Assembly: GCA_003225175.1 (NCBI GenBank)
Contig: QIBA01000057.1
Location: 1-64,000 of the forward strand
Reading direction: 5' to 3'
Length of the DNA: 64,000 bases
From: Acidobacteriota bacterium
GTDB taxonomy: Bacteria > Acidobacteriota > Terriglobia > Terriglobales > Acidobacteriaceae
The notes below the pieces were generated by a model that saw only the letters and a list, made by a program, of their open reading frames with translations, did not search any database and had not been told where the DNA came from. Each line of letters starts with the position of its first letter. Within the stretch, counting starts at the first letter, position 1. The position numbers and the translations under genes were made by a program. Positions 30,020 to 38,504 of the stretch are shown one piece after another.

Positions 30020-30964
30020 ATGGCGATACCCAAGACGGAAAAAATCTGGCATAACGGCAAGCTCATCAATTGGGACGATGCCAAGCTGCACGTGATGTCG
30101 CATGTGGTGAATTACGGCTCATCAGTGTTTGAGGGCGTCCGTTGTTATAAGCATCCTCAGAGCGCAGGTATTTTCCGAGCACAAGAGCACGCTGAACGCC
30201 TTCTTCACTCCGCCAAGGTCTATCGCATGGAAGTGCCTTTTACCGAGGATGAGATTGTCCAGGCAATGGTCGATGTAGTCGCGCACAACGGCGTTTATCC
30301 GTGCTACATCCGGCCAATCATCCTGCGTGGATATGGGGAAGCTGGAGTAAATCCGTTTAACTCGCCCATCGAGGTTTACATCTGCAATTACGCCTGGGGA
30401 AAGTACCTCGGGCATGACTCGCCCGAAGAAGGCTGCGATGTCTGCGTCTCGTCCTGGACACGCATTGCCCCGAACACCCTGCCTGCGATGGCGAAGTCCG
30501 GCGCGAACTATATGAACTCGCAACTCATCAAGATGGAAGCCATGATTAATGGATATGTTGAAGGTATTGCCCTCGACGTGAACGGCTACGTGAGCGAAGG
30601 TTCGGGAGAGAATCTGTTTGTGGTTCGCAAAGGCACCGTCTTCACCGCTCCACTTGGGAACTCAGTGCTTCCCGGTATTACCCGCGCCACTGCGATCGAG
30701 CTGCTTCGCGAACTGGGCGTTCCCGTAGTGGAGCAGATGATTCCACGCGAGATGCTGTACATCGCAGATGAAGCCTTCTTTACCGGTACCGCCGCTGAGA
30801 TCACGCCGATCCGCACCGTAGACAAGATAGCAGTGGGCGAGGGCAAGACAGGTCCAATTACCCGCGCCCTGCACAAGGAATTCTTCAGCATCGTTGAAGG
30901 GCGAGTACCAGACCGACATGGCTGGTTCACGCAAGTACCGGTGAAGCAAGCGGTGACGGTCTAA
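30020..30964 (+). CDS. ilvE: Branched-chain amino acid aminotransferase
   Basis: A 314-residue fold-type IV PLP enzyme. The PLP lysine lies in the NSQLIKMEA stretch and the cofactor phosphate region in EGSGENLF; HVVNYGSSVFEGVR is the family's N-terminal signature. It performs the last step of valine, leucine and isoleucine synthesis in the cytoplasm. A good AAGGAG precedes the ATG by 7 bases. Single gene, ended by a strong terminator at 30985-31036. Confidence 0.95.
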   Translation: MAIPKTEKIWHNGKLINWDDAKLHVMSHVVNYGSSVFEGVRCYKHPQSAGIFRAQEHAERLLHSAKVYRMEVPFTEDEIVQAMVDVVAHNGVYPCYIRPIILRGYGEAGVNPFNSPIEVYICNYAWGKYLGHDSPEEGCDVCVSSWTRIAPNTLPAMAKSGANYMNSQLIKMEAMINGYVEGIALDVNGYVSEGSGENLFVVRKGTVFTAPLGNSVLPGITRATAIELLRELGVPVVEQMIPREMLYIADEAFFTGTAAEITPIRTVDKIAVGEGKTGPITRALHKEFFSIVEGRVPDRHGWFTQVPVKQAVTV

Positions 30965-30984
30965 AACACTCAGCTAAGTTCTCG

Positions 30985-31036
30985 ATCGGGTGATCGGGCG
31001 AAAGGTCTAGCCCCGAATCACCCGATTCGTGTTTTT
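30985..31036 (+). terminator. Intrinsic terminator of ilvE
   Basis: ATCGGGTGAT (30985-30994) pairs perfectly with ATCACCCGAT (31017-31026), extended inward by CGGG/CCCG, and is followed by TTTTT (31032-31036). It covers the upstream alternative start of the aspS frame at 31029, which is therefore rejected. Confidence 0.85.
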
Positions 31037-31118
31037 GCCGTGTTGGTATCGGCCTTCTTCGCGCGAATCCCACTCGCATTTATCATCAAGGATTACTCTC
31101 AACTTGAAGGACGCCACA

Positions 31119-32936
31119 TTGCCTGACACTCAGCTCGACCTGCTAGGCAGTTTGCAACGCAGCCACATGTGCGGCACGCTGCGCGCCAGCGATGCCGGTA
31201 GCACTGGCACTCTGATGGGATGGGTAAACCGCCGCCGCGATCTTGGCAACCTGATCTTCGTTGATCTACGGGATCGCACGGGTCTGGTTCAGATTGTTGT
31301 CGACAAAGAGAGCAATCCGGCGTTGCACGAAAAGGCCAGCCGAATAAGGTCAGAGTATGTTCTGGCTGTTGTCGGCAATGTAAAAAAGCGAGACGCGTCA
31401 ACCATCAACAAAAACCTTGCGACCGGCGAGATTGAAATCATCGCGCAGGAGCTTCGCGTTCTCAATGACTCAAAGACTCCGCCCTTTTCGCCTGCTGAGC
31501 AGGCCATCGGAAACGAAGAGCTACGGCTGAAGTATCGCTACATCGACATGCGCCGTCCGGAGATGCAGTCGAATATCGAGCTGCGCTCGAAAGTATCGTT
31601 GGCTATCCGGAAGGAACTCTCGAACCGCGGATTTCTCGAGATTGAGACTCCGTTCATGACGCGCAGCACACCGGAAGGCGCGCGCGACTATTTGGTACCA
31701 AGCCGTGTGTATCCGGGGTCCTTTTACGCGCTGCCGCAGTCGCCACAATTGTTCAAGCAGATCTTGATGATCTCGGGCTTCGACAAATACTTCCAAATCG
31801 TGCGTTGCTTCCGCGACGAAGACCTGCGCGCTGATCGTCAGCCGGAGTTCACGCAGATTGATCTGGAAATGTCCTTCCCAACTCAAGACCGGGTCTTTGA
31901 AGTGGTCGAGGCATTTTTAGTCGCGGCATTTCGCGAGGGTGGCATTGAGTTAAAACCGCCGTTTCCGCGAATGAAGTACGACGACGCCATCCGCAGGTAC
32001 GGCATAGACAAGCCTGACATGCGCCTGCCCGAGATGACGGACGTCCGCGAGGCGTTTACCGAGGAGAACTTGAATGCTTTGAATCTTGATCCGCTGCTGC
32101 CGGTGGTTGCAGTCCGCATTCCGAAGATTGGCGAACTCTCGCGCAAGGAGCGCGATGACAACAAACAACTCGCTGCGCCGAAGCCCGGAGTCAAAGTCAT
32201 CGACGACTTGAAGCGCCTGGAGAAGAGTTTTCCTGACGCAATCACGAAGCTGCGCGCGACAGCAGAAGCCGAGCTTGAAGATCTGCTCGTCATCGTCGCC
32301 GCAGCGCCCTCTGCGGACCGGTCACCGATCGCTCAGCGCAAAGCGGCAGAGGCGGTATATACGTCGGCGGGTGCACTGCGTCTGGCGCTCGCCCAGAAGT
32401 ACAGAGAGAAGCATGTTGCCTTCAACAAAACCGGAACGGCAAATGACTACCGCGTTCTCTGGGTCACTGACTTTCCGATGTTCGAGTATGACGAGAAGGA
32501 TGGGCGATGGAATGCCGCGCACCATCCGTTCACGTCACCACATGAAGAGGACTTCGGCAAGCTGCTCTCAGATCCCGGAGCTGTGCGCGCTTTGGCATAT
32601 GACATTGTGCTGAACGGAACCGAGTTAGGTTCGGGCTCAATTCGTATTCATCGCCAGGATATCCAGAAGCAGATCTTCAATTCGCTGGGCATGGCGGACG
32701 AAGACGCGCGCTCACGCTTTGGATTTTTTCTCGACGCGCTCGAATACGGGACTCCTCCACATGGAGGTATCGCCTTAGGGCTGGATCGCATCGTGATGAT
32801 TCTCGCGGGTGCCGACAGCCTGCGTGAGGTTATCCCGTTCCCGAAGACTGCAAAGGCGGTCGATCTGATGGTGAATGCTCCAACTCCGGTCAGCCCGCAA
32901 CAGCTGAAGGAGTTAGGGATTGCAATAAAGGGATGA
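31119..32936 (+). CDS. aspS: Aspartyl-tRNA synthetase
   Basis: A 605-residue class II synthetase of the bacterial type. An OB-fold anticodon domain (GWVNRRRDLG region) comes first, then motif 1, motif 2 (FRDEDLRADRQPEFTQ), the bacterial GAD insertion domain and motif 3 (GLDRIVMILAG). The start is set at a TTG (31119) preceded by AAGGA at 7 bases; no ATG fits before the conserved region except at 31029, which lies in the ilvE terminator. Discrimination between tRNA-Asp and tRNA-Asn was not assessed. Confidence 0.93.
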   Translation: MPDTQLDLLGSLQRSHMCGTLRASDAGSTGTLMGWVNRRRDLGNLIFVDLRDRTGLVQIVVDKESNPALHEKASRIRSEYVLAVVGNVKKRDASTINKNLATGEIEIIAQELRVLNDSKTPPFSPAEQAIGNEELRLKYRYIDMRRPEMQSNIELRSKVSLAIRKELSNRGFLEIETPFMTRSTPEGARDYLVPSRVYPGSFYALPQSPQLFKQILMISGFDKYFQIVRCFRDEDLRADRQPEFTQIDLEMSFPTQDRVFEVVEAFLVAAFREGGIELKPPFPRMKYDDAIRRYGIDKPDMRLPEMTDVREAFTEENLNALNLDPLLPVVAVRIPKIGELSRKERDDNKQLAAPKPGVKVIDDLKRLEKSFPDAITKLRATAEAELEDLLVIVAAAPSADRSPIAQRKAAEAVYTSAGALRLALAQKYREKHVAFNKTGTANDYRVLWVTDFPMFEYDEKDGRWNAAHHPFTSPHEEDFGKLLSDPGAVRALAYDIVLNGTELGSGSIRIHRQDIQKQIFNSLGMADEDARSRFGFFLDALEYGTPPHGGIALGLDRIVMILAGADSLREVIPFPKTAKAVDLMVNAPTPVSPQQLKELGIAIKG

Positions 32937-32996
32937 AAACCCGACCAGCGAACACCTACGAGTGCGCTGAGGGCAGACTCCGGACACGAAAGCCAA

Positions 32997-33035
32997 GAGC
33001 AGGTCACAGCGTTTCTCCGTGACCTTCTCTTTTTC
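32997..33035 (+). terminator. Intrinsic terminator after aspS
   Basis: AGGTCAC (33001-33007) and GTGACCT (33019-33025), with GAGC/TTCTC as an imperfect extension, are followed by TTTTT (33030-33034). The sequence also resembles the CACGGAG/CTCCGTG intergenic repeats nearby. Confidence 0.7.
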
Positions 33036-33082
33036 CTTTATGACCTTCGTGTTAACCCCCGGTTCTGTGATTAAATCGCCCG

Positions 33083-35035
33083 ATGGGCCGCATTCGCGTA
33101 CTCTCCGATAATGTCGCGAACAAGATCGCTGCCGGCGAAGTTGTCGAGCGGCCCTCATCGATAGTCAAAGAGCTTCTCGAGAACTCTTTGGATGCAGGTG
33201 CAACCCGCATTCGTATCGAAGTTGAGGCCGGCGGCCGGAAACTGATCGCGATCACCGATAATGGGTGCGGCATGGGACAGGACGATGCCATGCTCGCCTT
33301 CGAGCGGCACGCAACCTCGAAGATCCACAATGCAGACGATCTGCTGAATATCGATACGCTTGGATTTCGTGGCGAGGCTTTGCCATCGATTGCATCCGTC
33401 TCGAGGCTCGTCCTTGAGACTCGACAACCTGGCGACGTTTCCGGTACGCGTATCGAGATTGCTGGCGGTAAGTTGTTGAAGGTAGACGAAACTGGAGGGC
33501 CGACGGGTACGGCGATCAATGTTCGCGATATTTTCTTCAACACCCCGGCGCGCAAGAAATTCCTGAAAGCGGAATCTACTGAGCTCTCTCACATCGCTTC
33601 GTTAGTTATGCATTACGCGTTGGCTCATCCTGATAAACACTTCGAGTTGCACTCGGCTACGCACAACATGCTTACGGCGTCGCCAGTTACCACGCATGCC
33701 GAGCGGTTGTACCAGATCTTCGGCCGCGACACTCTCGATCAGCTCATTCCCGTGGCGGCGGAGACAGACCTTGAGCGCGCAGGAATTCCCGAGCCTCCTC
33801 CCTGGCGTCGCAGGGAGGACTACGAACCGCCAACTCCGGGCAAGGTACGGATGCACGGCTTCGTATCGAAACCTGAGCTGCAAAAGCTAAATCGCAACTC
33901 CATCTTCGTGTTCGTGAACCAGCGGCTGGTGCGGGATCGCCTGGTGCAGCATGCGCTGACCGAGGCGTACCGCAACATCATTCCACCAGCAGTTTTTCCG
34001 GTGGTGCTGCTGTTTCTGGAGATGCCAGCGACTGAAGTTGACGCCAATGTTCATCCGGCCAAGACCGAGGTGCGCTTCCGCCAGCAGAGTTTGATACATG
34101 ATTTCGTACGCGATTCAGTGCGTGCCGCGCTTATAAAGGCGCGTCCTGTGCCGCAGTTCACGCGGGAGATTTCTGCTCAGCCTACCGCTTCGGTTGCGCT
34201 CTCTCCTGGTGCGTCGCTGCCTGAGGACGCAGAGAACGATGCTGCTGGGTTCGTGCTCACCGCAACTGCGCCTCTGCCGCAAACCACGCCGCTGGCATTT
34301 GAAGATGCTTTCCTCGTCGGTGCTTCGGCGCCATCGAATGTTGACATCGCCGCGGTCGCAGCCACAGTTCCAACCTGGGAACAAGTTTCCGGTGCCACTG
34401 CTTGCAGCGCGATGGTTGATGACTTGGCCGGACCAGAAGAAGGCATCGCTCCACAACTGGCATCGTTGCGACCGCTTGGTCAGATACGCCAGTCGTTCAT
34501 TCTGGCAGTCAATCAGGAGGGACTCTGGATCATCGATCAGCATGTGGCGCATGAGCGTGTGCTCTTCGAGCGAGTTCTTAGACAACGGCAGACGGAATCC
34601 ATTCCTGTGCAGAAGATGCTGATGCCCATTGTGGTACAGCTCACTCCAGGTCAGCAGGCCGTCTTTGCAGAAATTTCTGATGAACTTGGACGCAATGGTT
34701 TTGAAGTGGAGTTATTTGGCTCGCGCACGGTTGTGGTGAAAGCTGTTCCAGCGGGTGTCGAGAGCTGCGATATGGAGCAGATGCTGGGCGAGCTTCTCGC
34801 AGATTTTGAGCGCGAGCAGCAGACGTTGAACCTCGACGCCATCCGTCACCGCATCGCGGCATCGATTGCGTGTCATGCGGCTATCAAAGTCAACATGCCT
34901 CTGGAGCAAAATAAGATGGAATGGCTGCTTCGGGAGCTCGCACACACCGAATGTCCAATGTCCTGTCCGCATGGGCGTCCCGTCGTCCTGCGGTATTCTG
35001 TGAAGGACATACAGAGAGCGTTCAAAAGAATCTAA
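33083..35035 (+). CDS. mutL: DNA mismatch repair protein MutL
   Basis: A 650-residue GHKL ATPase. The N-terminal half has ELLENSLDAG, DNGCGM and GFRGEAL ATP-binding motifs. A variable linker (about 350-455) is Ala/Pro-rich. The C-terminal domain carries DQHVAHERVLFE, matching the endonuclease metal motif DQHA(x)2E(x)4E with Val for Ala, plus ACHAAIK and CPHGRP, so it should be a nicking-type MutL. No mutS is adjacent. It is followed after 88 bp by the AlkZ-related gene. Confidence 0.95.
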   Translation: MGRIRVLSDNVANKIAAGEVVERPSSIVKELLENSLDAGATRIRIEVEAGGRKLIAITDNGCGMGQDDAMLAFERHATSKIHNADDLLNIDTLGFRGEALPSIASVSRLVLETRQPGDVSGTRIEIAGGKLLKVDETGGPTGTAINVRDIFFNTPARKKFLKAESTELSHIASLVMHYALAHPDKHFELHSATHNMLTASPVTTHAERLYQIFGRDTLDQLIPVAAETDLERAGIPEPPPWRRREDYEPPTPGKVRMHGFVSKPELQKLNRNSIFVFVNQRLVRDRLVQHALTEAYRNIIPPAVFPVVLLFLEMPATEVDANVHPAKTEVRFRQQSLIHDFVRDSVRAALIKARPVPQFTREISAQPTASVALSPGASLPEDAENDAAGFVLTATAPLPQTTPLAFEDAFLVGASAPSNVDIAAVAATVPTWEQVSGATACSAMVDDLAGPEEGIAPQLASLRPLGQIRQSFILAVNQEGLWIIDQHVAHERVLFERVLRQRQTESIPVQKMLMPIVVQLTPGQQAVFAEISDELGRNGFEVELFGSRTVVVKAVPAGVESCDMEQMLGELLADFEREQQTLNLDAIRHRIAASIACHAAIKVNMPLEQNKMEWLLRELAHTECPMSCPHGRPVVLRYSVKDIQRAFKRI

Positions 35036-35046
35036 TAAACCCTTTT

Positions 35047-35110
35047 AACCACGGAGGCACAGCGTAACCAGTCTGAGTGCCTTACTTCGTGACCTGCGTC
35101 TCTCTGTGGT
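35047..35110. repeat. Degenerate CACGGAGG-type inverted repeat
   Basis: AACCACGGAGGCACAG (35047-35062) faces a CTCTGTGGT (35102-35110) arm, filling the gap between mutL and the next gene. It belongs to the same loose family as the repeat at 29753-29931. Confidence 0.5.
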
Positions 35111-35123
35111 GAAGTGATTTTCT

Positions 35124-36023
35124 ATGACGGAGCTCGAACTTCAACATCTTCGGCGTGAGAAGTGGCGGTTGGATGGAGAGCCCATCCGCACGCTCGAAGA
35201 GGCTCGCGACTTCGTCCACTCAGTTGGAATGTGTCTTATTTATCCTGTGCGTCAGTCAATGCTTTTGCCGACATTGATGGGCGCGACTTTTGGAAATGAT
35301 CAGAAGCTCCCAACGGGGCGGCAAGTCGCGTTCAACGATCCGCAAGCAGGTAGAGCTGAAGAGTTCCTCCGGCAGCTTCTGAGGAACAAGTGCGCCTTCG
35401 AGGCGCGAATTCACGGTGAGACCCTTTTGCTATCGTCAGCTGCGTTTCCCTACTACTACGCTCTTGCCAGCGACCGAAAACCGAAGCAGCCGATACGGAG
35501 CAGGATACGAGGTCAGGCGTCGCCACTGACGGAGCATGTCTTCTCCAAACTCGACGCCAACGGTCCGCTCTCGCGAGCGCAACTTCAGGAGCAACTCGGA
35601 GGAGCGCTCTCGGAAGCGGCTCTTGATCGCGCGCTGCAGGAGCTGGCTGCGGCTTTGAAGATCACACGCGTCGATCACGATCCAGCCGCTGGAGATAGAT
35701 GGGATGTGTATTATCGCTGGGCTGCTGACGCTGTGAATGAAGGAGTTCGGATCTCGGACGCAGAAGCACTCTCGGCCCTAATTTCCAAGTATCTCGATTG
35801 CACTGTTGCAGCCACACAGGAGGAGATCGAGAGCTTCTTTTCCGCATTTACATCGCGAGCGCGAGTCGCCGAAATCGTAAAAGCTCTTCTGGCGGCGCGC
35901 GAATTCTCGTACACTCCCAGTGAGTCTCGAACCTTGATCACCGTAGCTCACAGCCGCTCGGAAATGCCGCGACCGCATCGCGAGCAGAGCACAACCCTCC
36001 AGTCTAGGAGACGCAATGGTTGA
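35124..36023 (+). CDS. AlkZ/YcaQ-related winged-helix DNA glycosylase-like protein
   Basis: A 299-residue protein that resembles the AlkZ-related branch of the YcaQ/AlkZ winged-helix superfamily, which includes interstrand-crosslink glycosylases. The start is a helix-turn region with EARDFVHSVGMCLIYP; two further winged-helix-like segments follow at about 145-195 and 215-280. The QxQ catalytic motif of true AlkZ enzymes is not evident, so glycosylase activity is uncertain. It sits between mutL and cmk, and its end overlaps the cmk start by 8 bp, which indicates coupling. Confidence 0.6.
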   Translation: MTELELQHLRREKWRLDGEPIRTLEEARDFVHSVGMCLIYPVRQSMLLPTLMGATFGNDQKLPTGRQVAFNDPQAGRAEEFLRQLLRNKCAFEARIHGETLLLSSAAFPYYYALASDRKPKQPIRSRIRGQASPLTEHVFSKLDANGPLSRAQLQEQLGGALSEAALDRALQELAAALKITRVDHDPAAGDRWDVYYRWAADAVNEGVRISDAEALSALISKYLDCTVAATQEEIESFFSAFTSRARVAEIVKALLAAREFSYTPSESRTLITVAHSRSEMPRPHREQSTTLQSRRRNG

Positions 36024-36717
36024 CCCGCCGGAAAGGCGTGGAGTGGTGATCGCCATCGATGGACCTGCCGGAGCAGGGAAGAGCACCCTGGCATCGCGCC
36101 TTGCGCGCAAGCTCGGTTATCTCAATATTGAAACCGGTGCCATGTATCGCGCTCTGGCTTTGAAAGCAATCGAAAACGATATTGACGTCGATGACGAAAA
36201 CGCGCTCGTCGACCTTGCCTTAGGATCCAAGATCACCCTCGAGCCGCAAGTTGATGGCAACAGAGTAAAGCTCGACAACACCGATATCTCTACGCGCATT
36301 CGCGAAAAAGACGTCACCGAGGGGGCCTCGCGTGTCTCCGTGCATCCGCGAGTTCGCGAATGGATGGTCAATAAACAACGCGAACTCGGTGCAAAGGGCG
36401 GAGTCGTGATGGAAGGACGTGATATCGGTACCGCCGTGTTCCCTAATGCTGAGGTAAAAATATTCCTCGATGCCGCACCCGAAGTGCGCGGCAATCGTCG
36501 CTTTCACCAGAATGCTGCGGCTGAGCCGTCAGCAGCACTGCTCGCTGAAATGCGCGCACGCGATGAGCGCGACCGAACGCGATCGGTGTCCCCTCTCGTA
36601 GCTGCCAGCGACGCTGTCGTGATCGATTCGACCAATATGGTGCTGGATGAGGTAATTGAACGCGCAGAGCAGATAGTGAGAAAGGCGCTTCAGTCTTCGG
36701 CTAGTATGAGAGCCTAG
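36016..36717 (+). CDS. cmk: Cytidylate kinase
   Basis: A 233-residue (d)CMP kinase. Walker A is IDGPAGAGKST at about 12-22, followed by the ETGAMYRA CMP-binding segment, GRDIGTAVFPNA and the lid RDERDRTR. It converts CMP and dCMP to diphosphates. TAGGAG precedes the ATG. The 8-bp overlap with the upstream gene makes mutL-alkZ-like-cmk a probable transcription unit. It converges on the DUF4097 operon. Confidence 0.95.
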   Translation: MVDPPERRGVVIAIDGPAGAGKSTLASRLARKLGYLNIETGAMYRALALKAIENDIDVDDENALVDLALGSKITLEPQVDGNRVKLDNTDISTRIREKDVTEGASRVSVHPRVREWMVNKQRELGAKGGVVMEGRDIGTAVFPNAEVKIFLDAAPEVRGNRRFHQNAAAEPSAALLAEMRARDERDRTRSVSPLVAASDAVVIDSTNMVLDEVIERAEQIVRKALQSSASMRA

Positions 36718-36770
36718 CGTGGGACTCCTTCTGGAGTTACCTCAACCGGTGACCCGATCACCCGATTCGT

Positions 36771-38189
36771 TCATCCTTTCCGAATCTCAATCGTGCCGTG
36801 ATCGGTCGTCAGTTGCACTCTCTTCCCGCCCTTGCCCACAGTCCCTTCTGCTACGTGGTCATCACCATTTTTGGTGACATTGAGCGGAAAGTCACTCTCA
36901 AGTTCTCCACGGCTGCTGCGCGCTTCTACCGTGAACCCGGCGCTTTCGGGCAGCACGATGTGGATCGCGCCTTGGTGATTGTTCAGGGTGACATCGCCGA
37001 ACGGAGCTTTGGGGCGAACGTCAATCTCGCCGTGGCTGTTCTCCACCGTTACTGGCCCTGAAATCTCCTCGAGGCGGATATCTTTGGCCTTGGTGCGGAC
37101 TTCGAAGGGACCACTCACTGAACTTACACGAAGATCGCCCGAATCCATGCTCAGGTCGCCATCGAGTCTCCCGAGTTCCATATCGGTACGCGTGCTGTGG
37201 AATTTGACTGATTTTCCTACGTGCGAGAGCTTGGTATCGCCGAAGAACTCGCCTTCGAGCAAGGCTACTCCTGAGATATCGCTGAGCGTAACGTCGTCGG
37301 CTCGGCCTTCGATATGCACATCGCCCGTCACTTGGCCGACGTGGACGTTGCCTCGTTGACAGGTGATCTCCACATTTCCCTTAATTTGTTCGGCTTGAAT
37401 ATCACCGTGCGTGGTGCTGATTTTTACGTCGGCATCGCGCTGTGAAACATTTATGTCGCCGCGCCCGGCGTTGACCTGTACCGGAGCCTTACGCGGCGCC
37501 CAGATTTCGACGTCAGTGACGATTCGCGGTCCCATCACGAATCCAACCTGCGTGTGGGCCACATGTTCGCCGGAATTGATGCGAAGAATATTTCCATCCA
37601 CGCTCATTGTGGGCTTCTGCTGATCGTTAAATTTGTTGGCCGATTCATGGGAATCGGCCGCGATGTGGCGGCGGACGATCATCTTCACCGGCGCATCGCC
37701 GTTCTCAGCCACATGAACCATTATTGAACCCCGATCGGCGTCAATCTGGACTTTTCCATCCGGCGGCAGCGGTTGCGAGAGTTCCTGAGTAAAGTCGTAC
37801 TTCTCCCCGAACACGCCGTCCCATCCCGGATTTACATCAATGTTGTCGCCAAACTGCTGCCAGGGGAGGTGCTTGGCAGAGGAGGCAGAGAGCCCAATCA
37901 CGATGAACAGGATCAGGAGAAACATCGCTCCGCCACCGAGGCGGGGAGCAGGCCCGCCCTGACTGCGCGCAATCGCATATTCAGCAATTCGGATGACTCC
38001 GAACAGAATGAGCAGCACCGGCCACCAGGTGGCGAAGAACCATCCCATTCTGGGCCAGCTCACGACATGCATATTCATCAACAGCAGCATGACGCCGACC
38101 GCAACGAGGATAATAGGCCCAGCCATCGAGCGAGGACGACGATAGCGGTAATAGCGCGGATCGAAGGGCATCTGCGGGGGACTAGCCAC
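36771..38189 (-). CDS. LiaI/LiaF-like membrane protein with C-terminal DUF4097 beta-helix
   Basis: A 472-residue protein. Residues of about 18-75 are the two-helix LiaI/LiaF-like domain (GPIILVAVGVMLLL, then WWPVLLILFGVIRIAEY), a third helix is at about 88-105, and about 150-470 is the repetitive beta-strand DUF4097 domain with recurring GDI/GDV turns every 18-25 residues. Firmicute LiaF relatives sense envelope damage; DUF4097 proteins are found with anti-sigma systems and bactofilin-like adhesins. The GTG start overlaps the previous gene by 8 bp, so it is the last gene of the sigma-factor operon. Confidence 0.8.
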   Translation of the reverse strand: MASPPQMPFDPRYYRYRRPRSMAGPIILVAVGVMLLLMNMHVVSWPRMGWFFATWWPVLLILFGVIRIAEYAIARSQGGPAPRLGGGAMFLLILFIVIGLSASSAKHLPWQQFGDNIDVNPGWDGVFGEKYDFTQELSQPLPPDGKVQIDADRGSIMVHVAENGDAPVKMIVRRHIAADSHESANKFNDQQKPTMSVDGNILRINSGEHVAHTQVGFVMGPRIVTDVEIWAPRKAPVQVNAGRGDINVSQRDADVKISTTHGDIQAEQIKGNVEITCQRGNVHVGQVTGDVHIEGRADDVTLSDISGVALLEGEFFGDTKLSHVGKSVKFHSTRTDMELGRLDGDLSMDSGDLRVSSVSGPFEVRTKAKDIRLEEISGPVTVENSHGEIDVRPKAPFGDVTLNNHQGAIHIVLPESAGFTVEARSSRGELESDFPLNVTKNGDDHVAEGTVGKGGKRVQLTTDHGTIEIRKG

Positions 38190-38502
38190 GGTTCACCTCC
38201 GAATTAGAGCGATTGCCGGGAATTGTGGGTGGCACTGGTGGAACCTGCATACCCGGCGGGTAATACGGAGATGGTTGAATGTGTCCAGTATCAGGCGCTG
38301 AGCGCTGTGCGATCTTTACTAAGCCAATCACGATCAGTAGCACGGGGAAAGTCTGCCGAAAGTAAAACACATGCAGTTGCTGAAGCAAGAAGAGAACGCC
38401 TACAGTGATCAACACGGCTGGTCCCATGAGCCATCGCGAAGAGCAGCGCAGACAACGGCACGTGCGGTTGGGAATGTAATCGTCGTAATCGTAGGTTGCC
38501 AC
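38182..38502 (-). CDS. Small LiaI/LiaF-like two-helix membrane protein
   Basis: A 106-residue protein. A Cys-containing N-terminus (RTCRCLRCSSR) precedes two helices, GPAVLITVGVLFLL (about 27-45) and FPVLLIVIGLVKIA (about 52-68), then a Pro-rich tail. The helices have the same GP..I..vGvl.LL / wPvlLI.iGl pattern as both neighbours. The cysteines could bind metal. It is the middle of three such genes in the operon; its ends are 2 bp from the upstream gene and overlap the downstream one by 8 bp. Confidence 0.75.
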   Translation of the reverse strand: MATYDYDDYIPNRTCRCLRCSSRWLMGPAVLITVGVLFLLQQLHVFYFRQTFPVLLIVIGLVKIAQRSAPDTGHIQPSPYYPPGMQVPPVPPTIPGNRSNSEVNRG

Positions 38503-38504
38503 GA

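Noticed and set aside
31029-31118. Upstream start of aspS
   Set aside because: The start codon lies within the ilvE terminator hairpin, and the added residues are not conserved in AspRS.
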